This document shows positions 1 through 10,199 of a DNA stretch of 40,214 nt, piece after piece; the stretch's first letter is position 1; each line of letters begins with the position of its first letter. This DNA is from Nemertoderma westbladi. Lineage: Eukaryota > Xenacoelomorpha > Nemertodermatida > Nemertodermatidae. A program made the position numbers and the translations under genes. The notes under the pieces were generated by a model. That model was not told the origin of the DNA, searched no databases, and saw nothing but the letters and a program-made list of their open reading frames with translations. Where the stretch lies: contig JAUCBJ010008785.1 in assembly GCA_032718475.1 (NCBI GenBank), forward strand, positions 1 to 40,214, written 5' to 3'.

Positions 1-128
1 TAGTAATAAATAACTGGGTGACATGGAATTATAGAATTACTACTATTATTCGACCTACTACACTACTACAAATTTCATAATAGTACTTTAAGCACCATTT
101 TCGTTAGCAAAAGCTGTATAAATATTCT

Positions 129-237
129 TAAAAGTTATATAGAAATTTTCAAAACATATACTAAATTAAAAGTTATATAAAAATTCGTAAAAGTTATATA
201 AAAATTCGTAAAAGTTATATGAAAATTCGTAAAAGTT
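129..237. repeat. 21-bp tandem repeat, AT-rich
   Basis: The word aaaagttatataaaaattcg recurs at 168, 189 and 210 with a 21-bp period, and a looser copy begins near 129. It is a simple minisatellite with no coding potential. Confidence 0.8.
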
Positions 238-379
238 AATTAACTACAGTACTGCGTTTATAAATATTCTAGAATAGGCCTACATCATCAGGATGATAAT
301 ATACAATCGGATGACTTTCCATAACTTTTTGAAATTTTGATACAACCTTTTAAGAATTTTTATACGGCTTTTAATAAAA

Positions 380-672
380 TTCTAGGTCATTTAACAAGAA
401 AACTTGCAACCTCCATGCAGCATTAAGGAGGTGCCACCTGTGGCTGCATAGACCCTCTTACTAGGGCTAATCTGGTCGTGTAACTAGGACCCCCTACATT
501 CTGTGATAAGGAAGGACGCCCTTGGTCCTGGATTAAGGACCCATATACTTGGCTGCAGGGGTATATCTGTATATGGCCTGGCCAGGCAGATGTTGATCTA
601 CCGATGGCTGGTCAGGAGTAGAGTGTTCTCATGTGCACTTCACGGCCATCTGCACCTGGCAGCAGGTGTATA
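380..672 (+). mobile_element. 5'-end fragment of the RTE-like retrotransposon family
   Basis: This stretch aligns almost base for base, with small gaps, to 30260-30551, the 5' untranslated part of the RTE-like element at 30234-33851. Both begin with ttctaggtcatt and share the blocks around ggaggtgccacctg, ctcttactagggc and ttggctgcaggggtatat. No endonuclease or reverse transcriptase sequence follows. The match stops near 670, where the sequence reads tagtag, the same trinucleotide that ends the other family copies. Target-primed elements normally lose their 5' end, so a copy keeping only the 5' end is unusual. It may be an internally deleted or SINE-like derivative, or what remains after a later deletion. 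I found no convincing target duplication. Confidence 0.85.
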
Positions 673-868
673 GTAGGTGTATATAATTAATTTCCTAGCC
701 ATAAAATGTATGGCTGTATGGCGGGAGATTTGAAATGGGAATTGTATACCGAAGTTGCAGTTGAGTCTCAGCCAAGTTGCTCTCTACACTCTACTCAAAT
801 TGCTTTTGTAAATCATTTTACAAAACAATAATATGTGAATCCAGTTGGAATCAGCTTCTTAAGAAATT

Positions 869-2221
869 ATGTATCGTCATATTAACATTCTTTGGCGCCC
901 ACGCCTGACTCATATTGATGGGAAACTCCATGGCACTGATGGCAGGACCATTGTGACTAAGGATATCACCTCAGCAACAGAAATACCCACATACGAATTC
1001 GTCCCCAACAAACCAGCTCAAGACCGCACCATCTATCGAATATTCGTCTGCGGGCATTCCTTCACCGGGGCGTTAGGGGTCCCTACGTTCGTTAAACCCC
1101 AACGTAAACAACGCCTGAGACCACGCAAGTACCAGAGTTCCCCCTACGTGTTACGGGACCTTAAACTCAAGGTATGCAGCATCGCCGCTGGTTACGGGTT
1201 TACTTTAATAAGCAGTAGGAGTGAGTTATACGGAATGGGGCTAAACACATTCTGCCAACTTGGTTTCCAACCTGCTCCACACTCCCGGGAAAATAACCTA
1301 CACTTTGCAATAAATCCCGCTCGGATCGTGTTAAGTTTACCCGCCGGGGTGAAGATTCGTAAGGTTGTGTGCGGTAGATCTCATACCGTCGTACTGTGTG
1401 GAGACGGTAGTGTTTATACTTTAGGTAATAATACTTTCGGACAGTGCGGTAGACCGATTATAGATGGAGAAAAGTACTCGGAAAATAGTTTAATTCATAA
1501 GATTAATATCGATTTTAAGGTTGAGGATATTGTTTGCGGAAGAGATCACACTGTACTGCTAACGGATAGTCGCGAAGTTCTCTGTTTTGGTTGGAATGGT
1601 GATGGACAGCTTGGTAATGGAGGTTACACGACGAACTACGTCCCGACTCACGTGGTAGGGGACATTGTGGGACATCGGGTTTGCAAGGTGTCCACCTTCG
1701 GGGATTGTAACCTCGCCGTGTCAGAGACGGGCGAGTTGTTCGGATGGGGCAACTCTGAGTTCCGGCAGTTCGGTTCGGTTTCCGAGTCGACGCAACTTCC
1801 TCGGTCGCGGCGGATTCCGTTGCCGCATGGAGCGGCGGCGGCGGTGGATGTAGCGTGCGGCGAGTCAGTGTGCGGGTTGGTGGATGACCGAGGCGGCGTC
1901 TACACCTGGGGCCACGGGACCCTGGGCTTGGGGCCCCGTGTGACGTCATCCTCGGTACCTACTCGAGTTCCAGAGATGTTTTTTCGAGCCAACGACGACG
2001 ACGACTCGAAGGTTGTTAAACTCCGATGCGGTTTGAAACATTTCGGTGCCATTAACTCGTCTGGGGAGTTGTACATGTGGGGAACCAACACTGGTGGCTG
2101 TCTGGGTCTGGGACACCTAACTGATCACAGTTTCCCCATGAGGGTTATTATGGGTCGGACTGTTATTGATGCGGCTTTAGGGGTCGACCATACTGTTATA
2201 TTAACGGCGAGTCCGTTTTAA
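869..2221 (+). CDS. RCC1L: RCC1-like G-exchanging factor-like protein, mitochondrial (RCC1L/WBSCR16 type)
   Basis: An intact 450-residue ORF with an ATG start (A at -3). The protein is built of RCC1 beta-propeller repeats; the recurring Gly-x-x-H/C signature is visible near residues 168 (CGRSH), 223 (CGRDH), 277 (FGDC), 330 (CGES), 387 (CGLKH) and 438 (GVDH). The segments SFTGALGVPTFV (64-75), YGMGLNTFCQLGF (121-133), NNTFGQCGR (187-195) and FGWGNSEF (291-298) are what I recognise as hallmarks of the RCC1L branch rather than nuclear RCC1. The length fits RCC1L (about 460 residues). The first ~20 residues are basic with few acidic residues, as expected of a mitochondrial presequence. From family knowledge, RCC1L acts in mitochondria in ribosome assembly and, in mammals, in OPA1 nucleotide exchange. 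The gene has no introns here, so it may be an intron-less locus or an old retrocopy. The open frame argues for function. Confidence 0.9.
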   Translation: MYRHINILWRPRLTHIDGKLHGTDGRTIVTKDITSATEIPTYEFVPNKPAQDRTIYRIFVCGHSFTGALGVPTFVKPQRKQRLRPRKYQSSPYVLRDLKLKVCSIAAGYGFTLISSRSELYGMGLNTFCQLGFQPAPHSRENNLHFAINPARIVLSLPAGVKIRKVVCGRSHTVVLCGDGSVYTLGNNTFGQCGRPIIDGEKYSENSLIHKINIDFKVEDIVCGRDHTVLLTDSREVLCFGWNGDGQLGNGGYTTNYVPTHVVGDIVGHRVCKVSTFGDCNLAVSETGELFGWGNSEFRQFGSVSESTQLPRSRRIPLPHGAAAAVDVACGESVCGLVDDRGGVYTWGHGTLGLGPRVTSSSVPTRVPEMFFRANDDDDSKVVKLRCGLKHFGAINSSGELYMWGTNTGGCLGLGHLTDHSFPMRVIMGRTVIDAALGVDHTVILTASPF

Positions 2222-2250
2222 TTTAATTGGTTTTTATATTAATTTGCGTA

Positions 2251-2256
2251 AATAAA
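2251..2256 (+). promoter_or_regulatory. AATAAA polyadenylation signal for the RCC1L-type gene
   Basis: AATAAA lies 30 nt after the stop codon of the upstream ORF, in an AT-rich tail. The very short 3' UTR is plausible for a compact single-exon gene. No genomic poly-A tract follows, so there is no direct evidence of a processed copy. Confidence 0.55.
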
Positions 2257-4028
2257 TAATATTCAAATATTTACTAGAACGACATCAAGATGGCTTAAAC
2301 AGACTCCTCCAAAAAACATATGGGATTGGAAGATGCAAACCAAGAATGACTTGCATCAACCAAAAAACTGCCTCCCCCATCTAATGTAATAAACAAGTAA
2401 TGATTACAATTACTGCGCTGTGTGAAATGTTAACCCTATATCCGCAACTAGGCCCTATAGATACATACGTTATATAAATGATGTACTTCTTGACATTATA
2501 CAAACTCACTGAATAGGGATAGAACAATAATAATATTATACTTAATGTACGTAACTAATAGCGTTTTTACTCTAATAGCGTAAATACGCTATTACGTAAC
2601 TCCAATTGTCAATAAAAGTAGTGAAATGTTGTTCAGCTGTCAAAGTATAGTTGTGTGTATTTAATTTCGCGTTCTATAATCTTGATAATATGCTAATATT
2701 TCGAATATCGCACATCGAATCGTTCCCAACTTCTTTATTCAACAACTAGATACTAATTGATAAATAGTTGCGTTAAAATTTTTGTGTACCTGCTTGAGTT
2801 TTTGAGATATACACCCCCCCCCCCCCCCCCCCCCCACAACCACACACTGGCCGGACAGACAGACAGGCAAAAATCAGGCGGACAACCCCTTCCTATTGTT
2901 GGATCATGGGTTTTCAAATTATGAATGAATCTGATTTTATTACAAATATTCTTTCACATAGTTGTTTTAATTTTGAGGAAGAAAAATGCTAATAACTTCA
3001 ATCATAAAATTCAGATATCGGGAACTTTCGATGCAATCACAATTCATCCCTCTCCAGGGCATAACGCAAATAACAACTGTAACTGAAACTAAAACTACAA
3101 CCTGTTCTACTGACTTGTTTTGTTTTATTGTTTTGGTTAGAATAACGTGCCACTGTAACCTGCCGCTTTCCATTAATTGATATTTAACATTGATTGGATC
3201 TGCGTCAAGTCCCCCCCCCCCCCTCCCCCGCTGTCTCTAAACTCAAAACAAATTTTACTATTTAGAACAACATTGTTAACAATAATTACTTATTATATTA
3301 TAATATATTCCTTTCAATGTTATAATAACGCCAAGTGTATGAGAAAAACATAAGTAACTAAACATCTTAATGTCAAAACCAAGCACCACCCTGCAGTCCT
3401 GACGGATGCGACTTGCTGACGAGTACTATCATAGAACTGATCACTCTGTGCGTGATCATTTTGTATGGCAGCCGACTGGCAATAGGAAACGTGGTGGCTA
3501 GTCAGTATCATTCATTAAATGACACGATAAAACCATAAATTGACCGAAGGAACGCAATGTATGGCCAGTTATGTCGCGATATATTTAACGATATTGATAC
3601 CCAACACACCCAAAGTATGCCATAGACAAGAAATGATCTCTCGCTTTCAAATTTAACTCCATACTTTAAAATGTATGTTCTCATTGATTTACCACATCTT
3701 ATTTGGTTCGAAGCGTTTTTTGTTCTTTGTTTTTTGAATGCTGAGGAACTTAAAACGAATATAAAATCTTTCAATTAATAATATTTCTCATAAAACTCAA
3801 ATAACGGAACTGCATTTACCAACAAATAACGAACCCAAATCGACAGCGAACTAAATAAAATATCCTACCGGTATATATAATATCCTACCGGTACCGGTAT
3901 ATAAAATAGGTTGGTTATTCCTAATTGACACAGTATAATATTAATAATCGCACCGAATACAGAGTCACGGTATAATATATTATATACAATATAGACGACA
4001 CGATATCCCACAATAGTTATATTAATTG
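2257..4028. other. Intergenic DNA between the two host genes
   Basis: No supportable gene. It holds a palindrome-rich spot (2573-2594, TAATAGCG...CGCTATTA), a run of 22 C at 2814-2835 followed by gacagacagacagg microsatellite, a run of 13 C at 3211-3223, and a short ctaccggtatata duplication at 3866-3905. Small ORFs on both strands here are low-complexity and unrecognised. Confidence 0.6.
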
Positions 4029-4153
4029 GGTGATACTTAACTTACTTTATTATGGATACCTTTGTGGTGGTTCCAAATCTGCTGTCTAAATCACTTTATA
4101 AAAAGATGTCTTTACAGATTTGGAATCCTTGTAAAGCCGCTGTTGTATCACTA
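4029..4153. repeat. Short imperfect foldback, MITE-like
   Basis: The outer ends read gtgatac and gtatcac, and the inner arms read ggttccaaatctg and cagatttggaatcc. Together they make an imperfect inverted repeat of about 125 bp. No target duplication is clear, so calling it a transposon is tentative. Confidence 0.4.
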
Positions 4154-4587
4154 AATCACTATAATAATAACGAACAAATATCTGAAATTTGACATTTTGA
4201 TATTGTAAAGTATATAAGTAGCCTTGAATATGAGAGCAGTGCAATTAAATGAACACCTGATATATATTATGGATATTAAATAACATTGTATTGTATATAA
4301 TAAACCTGAAGGATGGATTCTTTGAATGTCACGATAAAACTTAGACAAACAAAATAATACTAAAACCTGATATTATTATATAATATAAAAAAAGTATTTA
4401 ACGCAGAATAGTATTACAAAGCCTTTTAAAAGTATTTGAAAGTAAATGCCGTTCGTCTCCTTAGTAACATAAAAATATATTGCAGAAACTCGTCCAATAA
4501 CCGCCGGATCTATAGTTTTTAATGGTTAAACCGGAAGTGGAGTTACGTAATCATAGTTATAACGGATGTTCAGTTACGTAAATGTAT
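4154..4587. other. AT-rich 3' flank of the ALYREF-type gene
   Basis: No gene is seen. On the minus strand, an ATTAAA (plus-strand tttaat near 4517-4522) lies about 65 nt downstream of the ALYREF stop and could serve as its polyadenylation signal. Confidence 0.4.
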
Positions 4588-5322
4588 CTAGGTGTAGGCG
4601 GATCGGGATGCATTGGCTGTGTAGGCTTCGAGTTGGGCGTCCAAATCCTCAGCCGTGATCCTATCGCGTCCCCATCGATCGCCCCCATATCGCTGACCGC
4701 CCCTTCCCCCTAACCGACCCCCAACACTCCCCCCATTATCCTCGTAGCCCCCGTTAGCGGCCTTTTCCCCCACACCGCCCCGCCATCCTCCGACATCCGA
4801 GGACGCCATCTGGATCTCCATGGTTCGACCATCCAACGGGATCCCATTGTACTGCTTCATCGCTCGGACTGCGTCCCCTCTTCGTTCGAAAACAACCTCC
4901 GCGGTCCCCAAACTCCTCCCCGATTTATCGTAGTGGATCGCTGCTCGACGCAACGCCCCGAACTCGGAGAACAACTCCTTCACGTCTGCGTCGCTGACGC
5001 CCCAATCGAGGTTGGAGATAAGGAGTTTAGCGGTCCCGTCGGAACCACCTCCGAACCTACGAGCGCTGGCACCGGGGGGCCCCGAATCCGAGAACATATC
5101 GTGTTCCCATTGGTCCGGGAGGGCCTGCGGACGGGAGTAGGGAGTGGGTCTACCATAGCCGCCTCGTCCTCCACCCCCCGCGCCCCTAAATCCACCGCTC
5201 TCGCCCCTAAATCCACCGCCCTCGCCCCTCCAACGCCCACCACCACCACCGCCGCGCCCTCCACCACGACTCGTAGAAATTATGTCATCTAAACTCATAT
5301 CTAATTTGTCTTTGGATGCCAT
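4588..5322 (-). CDS. ALYREF: THO complex subunit 4 / Aly-REF export factor
   Basis: A 244-residue protein starting at the ATG at 5322 (A at -3, G at +4), which is the first ATG in the frame; the stop is TAG. The N-terminal helix [10 protein letters not shown] (6-15) is the conserved UAP56/DDX39B-binding motif. An Arg/Gly-rich stretch (19-58) follows, then the PYSRP...LPD block, then one RRM at about 97-172 with RNP2 LLISNL (100-105) and RNP1 around [11 protein letters not shown] (135-145). A second Gly-rich stretch leads to the C-terminal [12 protein letters not shown] (223-234), the second helicase-binding motif. The family is a nuclear adaptor that loads onto spliced mRNA with TREX and hands it to NXF1. 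Order and length match animal ALYREF. The frame is intact and has no introns, unlike the usual animal gene as I know it. It is convergent with the RCC1L-type gene. Confidence 0.95.
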   Translation of the reverse strand: MASKDKLDMSLDDIISTSRGGGRGGGGGGRWRGEGGGFRGESGGFRGAGGGGRGGYGRPTPYSRPQALPDQWEHDMFSDSGPPGASARRFGGGSDGTAKLLISNLDWGVSDADVKELFSEFGALRRAAIHYDKSGRSLGTAEVVFERRGDAVRAMKQYNGIPLDGRTMEIQMASSDVGGWRGGVGEKAANGGYEDNGGSVGGRLGGRGGQRYGGDRWGRDRITAEDLDAQLEAYTANASRSAYT

Positions 5323-5395
5323 TATGTGGTTGATTAATAGAAGAAACAAAATTCCGGTTTATTTTTTAATTAAATAAATGATCGATGGATTCGGT

Positions 5396-5403
5396 TATTT
5401 ATA
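5396..5403 (-). promoter_or_regulatory. Possible TATA box of the ALYREF-type gene
   Basis: On the minus strand this reads TATAAATA, 74-81 nt upstream of the ATG. That allows initiation and a short 5' UTR. The surrounding DNA is AT-rich, so a chance match is possible. Confidence 0.3.
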
Positions 5404-6544
5404 CAGGATCAGTCCACAACTATATTATTACCTAAACACCAATATTTACACATATTTGGTACGACAGACCGGTATCCGTGCAGACAGACCACAGACTCGC
5501 CTCTCATCAACCCAATGTTGTCTCGTCCCATCTGGCACCTTGTACCGGTAGATGGCCAGATCATTGCGCATTCGACCTGTAGTCAGAGTGTGAGGTTGAC
5601 GGACAGGCAACAGACAAACCAAGTCACCAACCAATGGCAACTGCGTGGTGGACTACGACGCACATGTCGATTGTGGATGGAAACACAAGCGGTAAACACC
5701 CAGACAACAGTCAGCCAGTACCGGTAGCGGATTAAAAATTAAAGATTAAATACGTACGTACACCAACACCATTACACCAGGCCTATTGTATCACAGGTGT
5801 AGGCGCTATTGTATAGTATTTCAGGAGGTAACACTATAGAAATATAATACACCTGCAATGGTGCGGAAACCAGCATGAGTGAATGAAAGATACTTACGCC
5901 TACTGTAATGCAGTAATGTACCGTTGTACGTAGACCTAAGTCAGTCAGCATTGGACTAAACTATATGGTAGTAAACTATAATGTAGGGTATATACTAATT
6001 ATTCAGCTTATTATTAAATTAATTGCTGCTTACATGATTATATATTAATATACACTGTAAGTCTGTAAGTGCAGAACTGATCACAATAACTTCCAAATTA
6101 GTTAATCATTATGAACATATCACAATAAATCAATTTCTTTATGTTTAATATGTTTAAAATTGAGGTGAAGGAAGCAGAAGCTTATTACACCTGTGCAGAT
6201 TTAATATATAAAACAACTTTTTTAAACAGCATATTTAAACTGAAACAAACTAAGTACCTTACAGCCTTACCTACTACCAAACCAACTACTACCTACTGAC
6301 CTAGCACTAATTAATGTTGATAGATAAGAGTGTAGGTAGGTAAACGAAAGTATGTAACATAAAATCAATCTTAAAAAAAACACTATAAGAGTTTGTGTAT
6401 TTACTGTGTATAGTAGTAATTAAAATTATGGCTGTAGGCCATAGAGCTTAAAAACATCTTAAATTACACAAACTTGAACATCAAAATAAAATTAAGGTTT
6501 AATTTATATTATTTCAAATTGATATAGGCCTATTTAAAAACTTG
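5404..6544. other. Intergenic, no gene seen
   Basis: The stretch is AT-rich with scattered taggcct and accggt words. Two short overlapping ORFs at 5446-5727 have no recognisable domain and read through cagacagac-type low-complexity DNA. Confidence 0.6.
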
Positions 6545-6850
6545 ACATTAGGGTAGGGCAGTAGGGGAGGGTACCCCCTCCTTGAGTAAAATTTTCACAT
6601 TTTTAGTTTTCTATTTCATCTGATTTAGAATTTAATGGTGAGGTGAGTTCAAATCGTAAAACGGTTTGGCGAACTGTATTTAGTTCTTGAGATATCGCTG
6701 TCTTTCCGTCTATCAGTTTGTCCATGAAAATTTAGAAGACAGACAGACATATTAGATACCACCAAACACTGAAACATTAAAACTGGAATCACAAATAAAA
6801 TCACAGACCCCAAAAAACCCCCATATTGATAATTTGAGTGAGTTGGTAAG
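6545..6850 (+). repeat. Dispersed poly-C-headed repeat family, copy A
   Basis: The copy starts at gagggtaccccctcc and runs through tttcatctgatttagaat and gttcttgagatatcgctgtc to gacagacagacat and aacccccata. The reverse complement of 34010-34290 aligns along the first ~180 bp, including the C-run head, the ctgatt...aaat core and the ttct(c/t)gag(t/a)tat block. The tail (cagacagacagac, then acccccata) resembles the 143-bp units at 35.9-36.4 kb. No ORF is present. Confidence 0.55.
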
Positions 6851-7896
6851 GAGCCATAGTGTCAAACATTGCTGGCCGATTAACAGACTACAGACTGTCA
6901 GGTTTGAGCGGGAAGGTTCAAACTTTAAAGCAAATTATCTTACATTTCACGATATTTCCATTTTTCAAAAAAAACTTTTTTATTTAATATAAATTTTATT
7001 TTTTTTATTAATTCTCCGCCGTTTTTCACCCAAACTCGATGATATATGGCTCTTTTGAAAGGTTTTTTGAAGATCTTGAAAAATTATCCAGAAATTTTTG
7101 TTCAATATTATTGAAAATTTTAATTAATTTGAATTACTGGTGATTAATTTAATTAATTTCCTTAAACATTAATAATTTAAAAAATCGGCTGGATAGGCCT
7201 AATTTTTGTAGATTCGAAGGTGCTGAGTCCAAAAAGTTGGTTTAAAAAAAAATTGATAAATATTAAAGTAGTGTTTTTAGTGAAATATTTAATTCCGCCA
7301 CTCGCCGCTAGGTGGATACAAATAATTTTAAAATTTAAATTTTTGTTGCTCTTTGCTGCTTTGACCTTCCCCACGTTGGCCGAACACCACATACCTGCAT
7401 ACAGACATAGGTAACAGTGATATTGATTGACCTACAACACGAAGCTAGAGCTGTTTCAGTGTTTACAAAAAAATTATCATGAGGGGGTACCCCCCCCCCC
7501 CCCCCCCTTAATTATCGGTTGCATTTTTAAAACTTATATTTCTTTATTTGATTAAAATTAGAAAGAAAGTTAAAAATTAAATTGAGTAAAAACAGTAAAG
7601 CTGTGTGTAAAAAATAGGCCTATTGAAATGTACATATTTCTGTATTTAAAACGTCGAATATCTGAATATAAATCATTAAATAGGCCCTATAGCTTGTCTA
7701 TTCAGCTCAGCTATTAGTTATTAAGATATTCAATATCAATGAGGTCTAAACTAAAGTGTAATTAAATGGTGATAAAATGTTTTAATTAAAGTTAGAAAAA
7801 GTTTATGCTCTATTGACCAGTTGACATCCTGACATCATTGGTTCTAAAATAGAAATTACAATTACCGGTACTGAATTACCTGATTACAGTGTAGGA
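6851..7896. other. Intergenic, no gene seen
   Basis: This is AT-rich DNA. The block gagggggtac followed by a run of 17 C (about 7491-7507) resembles the head of the family at 6545, and the following 60 bp are weakly similar. The target-site copy GTGTAGGA of the next element lies at 7889-7896. Confidence 0.5.
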
Positions 7897-8623
7897 CAGG
7901 CGCGGATCCAGAAATTTATTTCGGGAGGGGCTAACATTCTGTACCCAGAAACTTTTTCAGCCCCCCCCCCCCCCCCCCCCCCCCCTGAAAAAGTTTCTGG
8001 GTACAGGGTTGTGGAACACAACACACATTTCTAATAACAACAACAATCTGAGAATTATTGCTATAGTATTGAGAATTTAATTAAACGTGCTCGATTTTCT
8101 CTAATTAAATGGGCCCGTTCTGCATCTAGACGATTTTGTATCGAGTGCTCAGTGATAACAGTGATAACAGAAATAATTAACAGATGAAATAACCTGAGCC
8201 CGCAGTGGTACAGTCACAGTCTGACAGTGTACAGTCATAGAATTTACTGATTTACAATTATTTACAGTAGGCCTACCAATACCATACTGCCATACCGTTA
8301 CAGTTTTGGTGTATGTGTTGACAGTGTTGTGTATTACAGTAAGCTACCATATTACTGTATTACCTGCTAAACTGAAACATTTTAAAGTTCACACTGTCAT
8401 GCAGACTGTAATGGCTGATTGCGGTACCGGTAGTACTACTGTCAGACAGTTAGTGTGAATATGTTACTACAAATATGTAGGGGAAATTAATTTATGAATA
8501 AAGAATAAACTCGGGAACTCTGCAGTAGCAGTACATTGGCTGGCTGCATCTGCGTCAGGTTTAGAGTGATAAAATTTCGGGGGGGGCTTGAGCCCCCTAG
8601 CCCCCCCCTTGGATCCGCCCCTG
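7897..8623. mobile_element. Non-autonomous hAT-type DNA transposon with 8-bp target duplication
   Basis: The left end reads CAGGCGCGGATCCA and the right end is the inverted TGGATCCGCCCCTG, a CAGGGGCGGATCC-type terminus typical of hAT elements. The 8 bp GTGTAGGA stand directly before (7889-7896) and after (8624-8631) the element: a perfect 8-bp target duplication, as hAT transposases make. The interior (727 bp in all) has no transposase ORF, so it must have been moved in trans. Just inside the left end is a perfect 22-bp inverted repeat around a run of C (7939-8006). Confidence 0.9.
7939..8006. repeat. Perfect 22-bp inverted repeat around a 24-nt poly-C loop
   Basis: Bases 7939-7960 (ctgtacccagaaactttttcag) are exactly complementary to 7985-8006. 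The loop is C only (7961-7984). The structure lies inside the hAT-type element. Confidence 0.95.
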
Positions 8624-8716
8624 GTGTAGGATATTTTGTTGCAAGCCTATCCTAATCCTACATCCTAGGCCTATACAGCTATAGGCCTAACTACATTCGG
8701 GGAGAAGTTCTATTTT

Positions 8717-8800
8717 CAACTGAGTTGAAATTTCAACTTTATTTTTTAAAATTCAACTTTTTATTAAAATTCAACTTTTTTTAAAATTCAACTTTTGGAG
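8717..8800. repeat. Short tandem repeat of aaaattcaacttttt
   Basis: Four degenerate copies of the ttcaacttttt word with a period of about 19-20 bp. Low complexity. Confidence 0.7.
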
Positions 8801-9792
8801 TAGCTTTGGAGATTCTGAAATATGGAATTGGAATCCATTACCCGGTACTGGTATTACATTGTATAATAATTATGACAAACAGCGGTAAATTCATACATTT
8901 AATAAATTCCCATAGTATTTCAGCTGTTCAGATAATTTGCAAATGTAATCACTTAAAATGTTTTCTGTTTTCAAAATGCTTCTGTGACGTCTTGGGACCC
9001 TTCTGCGCCTCCTGCCATTTTAGAGTTTTTAGTAGGGCCTACTGGCCTAGCAGCCTAGGCCTACCCAGGACCCAGCTACCTAAATCATAAATATAAATTT
9101 CAGAATTTTTGTTCTTTCAGAATTGTTAACCTACTGACCTGACCTATGCAGCTATGTCTGTACATGCTGTATGTTCGATGTTTGAATATTTTATATTAAT
9201 ATAATTTTAGTTTACAATTATTGTTATTGTCTGATTGCTGGATTGTAGCCTAGTTTTTTTGTATTACCGGTCTGCCGGTGCCTCGGTACAGCGGTAGGCC
9301 TACTAATCACTGCACTGCTGCACTGACTGACTGACTGATGCACTGGGTGATGCTGTCACTGTGATGTCTGGCATCTGGCAGTCTGGTGTCTGGATGAGCT
9401 GGTTGTCTTCTTATCTTTGTTTTATGTCATATGTTGATTGGGGATAGGCAGCTCCCTGCAGCCTGGCAGCTGGCTGGCTGGGCAGAGTGGTAGGTAGCTA
9501 CCGGATGGCCTAGCCATAATTCAGTAATTGAGTGACTCTCGAGCTCGACTCGACCCGTTCCTTCCAGACTTCTGTCCTTAGAGCCGTTCGCTCGGTACCG
9601 GTTCTGCAGTACTGCTGTACAGCTGTACTGATTGATGAGTTGCCTGGCTGCCTGGCAGAGTACTGTGACTGCTGACTGTATTCCAGTATTCACCTGTTCA
9701 GACAAGTCCCTAAAAGGTGCCACCCTGCTCCATAGCGCGGGAAATTCAATTGATTGAAAGACATATAATTGGCAGTGATTTTTTATGGCAGT
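8801..9792. other. Intergenic, no gene seen
   Basis: It contains CTG/CTGACTGA microsatellite-like DNA (9300-9400) and a moderately GC-rich stretch at 9420-9730 whose ORF has no recognisable domain. A 17-bp duplication of ggcagtgattttttat occurs at 9770-9800. Confidence 0.55.
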
Positions 9793-9926
9793 GATTTTTT
9801 ATGTCCTTTTATTTGACTTTTTTTGTCCTCCTTTTTTTACGAATTGTGCATAATGACTTTTGTTGTCATTTTAATGACTTTTATTGTCCTTTTAATGACT
9901 TTTTATGTATGTATTTCTTCAAACTG
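9793..9926 (+). repeat. 134-bp direct repeat, left copy
   Basis: Nearly identical to 10963-11095, from gattttttatgtccttttat to gtatgtatttcttcaaactg, with a few indels in the T-runs. Each copy also contains internal repeats of atgacttttgttgtc. The pair flanks about 1.04 kb that includes the minisatellite. Confidence 0.85.
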
Positions 9927-10199
9927 TCAGACTGCTGATTTCTGGACTGTCAGACAGTTGATATCAACATGCATATGCCAAAACATTCAACATTTGTTGA
10001 TTTATGGTCTGTCGGACAGTTAGTTTCACTATGCTGCTATGCCTGTGCCAAAACATTCCATGATTCCATGATTTATAGATTATGAGATAGAATTCCATAT
10101 GCGCCTGTGGTAAAAGACTCTAAATTTAATAGTTTGTGGTTGTTGTCGATAATCGATTACCACATGACGTAGCCAAACACTCATTTTATAGCCAAAAAC
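9927..10199. repeat. Degenerate tandem units around ACTGTCAGACAGT
   Basis: Two diverged units (from about 9933 and 9995) share tggactgtcagacagtt, a run of about 20 bp, then atgccaaaacattc. The same near-palindrome ACTGTCAGACAGT also occurs at about 8440 inside the hAT-type element. No ORF of note. Confidence 0.5.

Noticed and set aside
4933-5292. Plus-strand and alternative minus-strand ORFs over the ALYREF gene
   Set aside because: They are shadow frames of a Gly-rich GC-rich coding region and have no domain of their own.
8806-9090. Plus-strand ORF of 94 codons
   Set aside because: Unrecognised, Cys-rich by chance, without conserved motifs or a coding-like composition shift.
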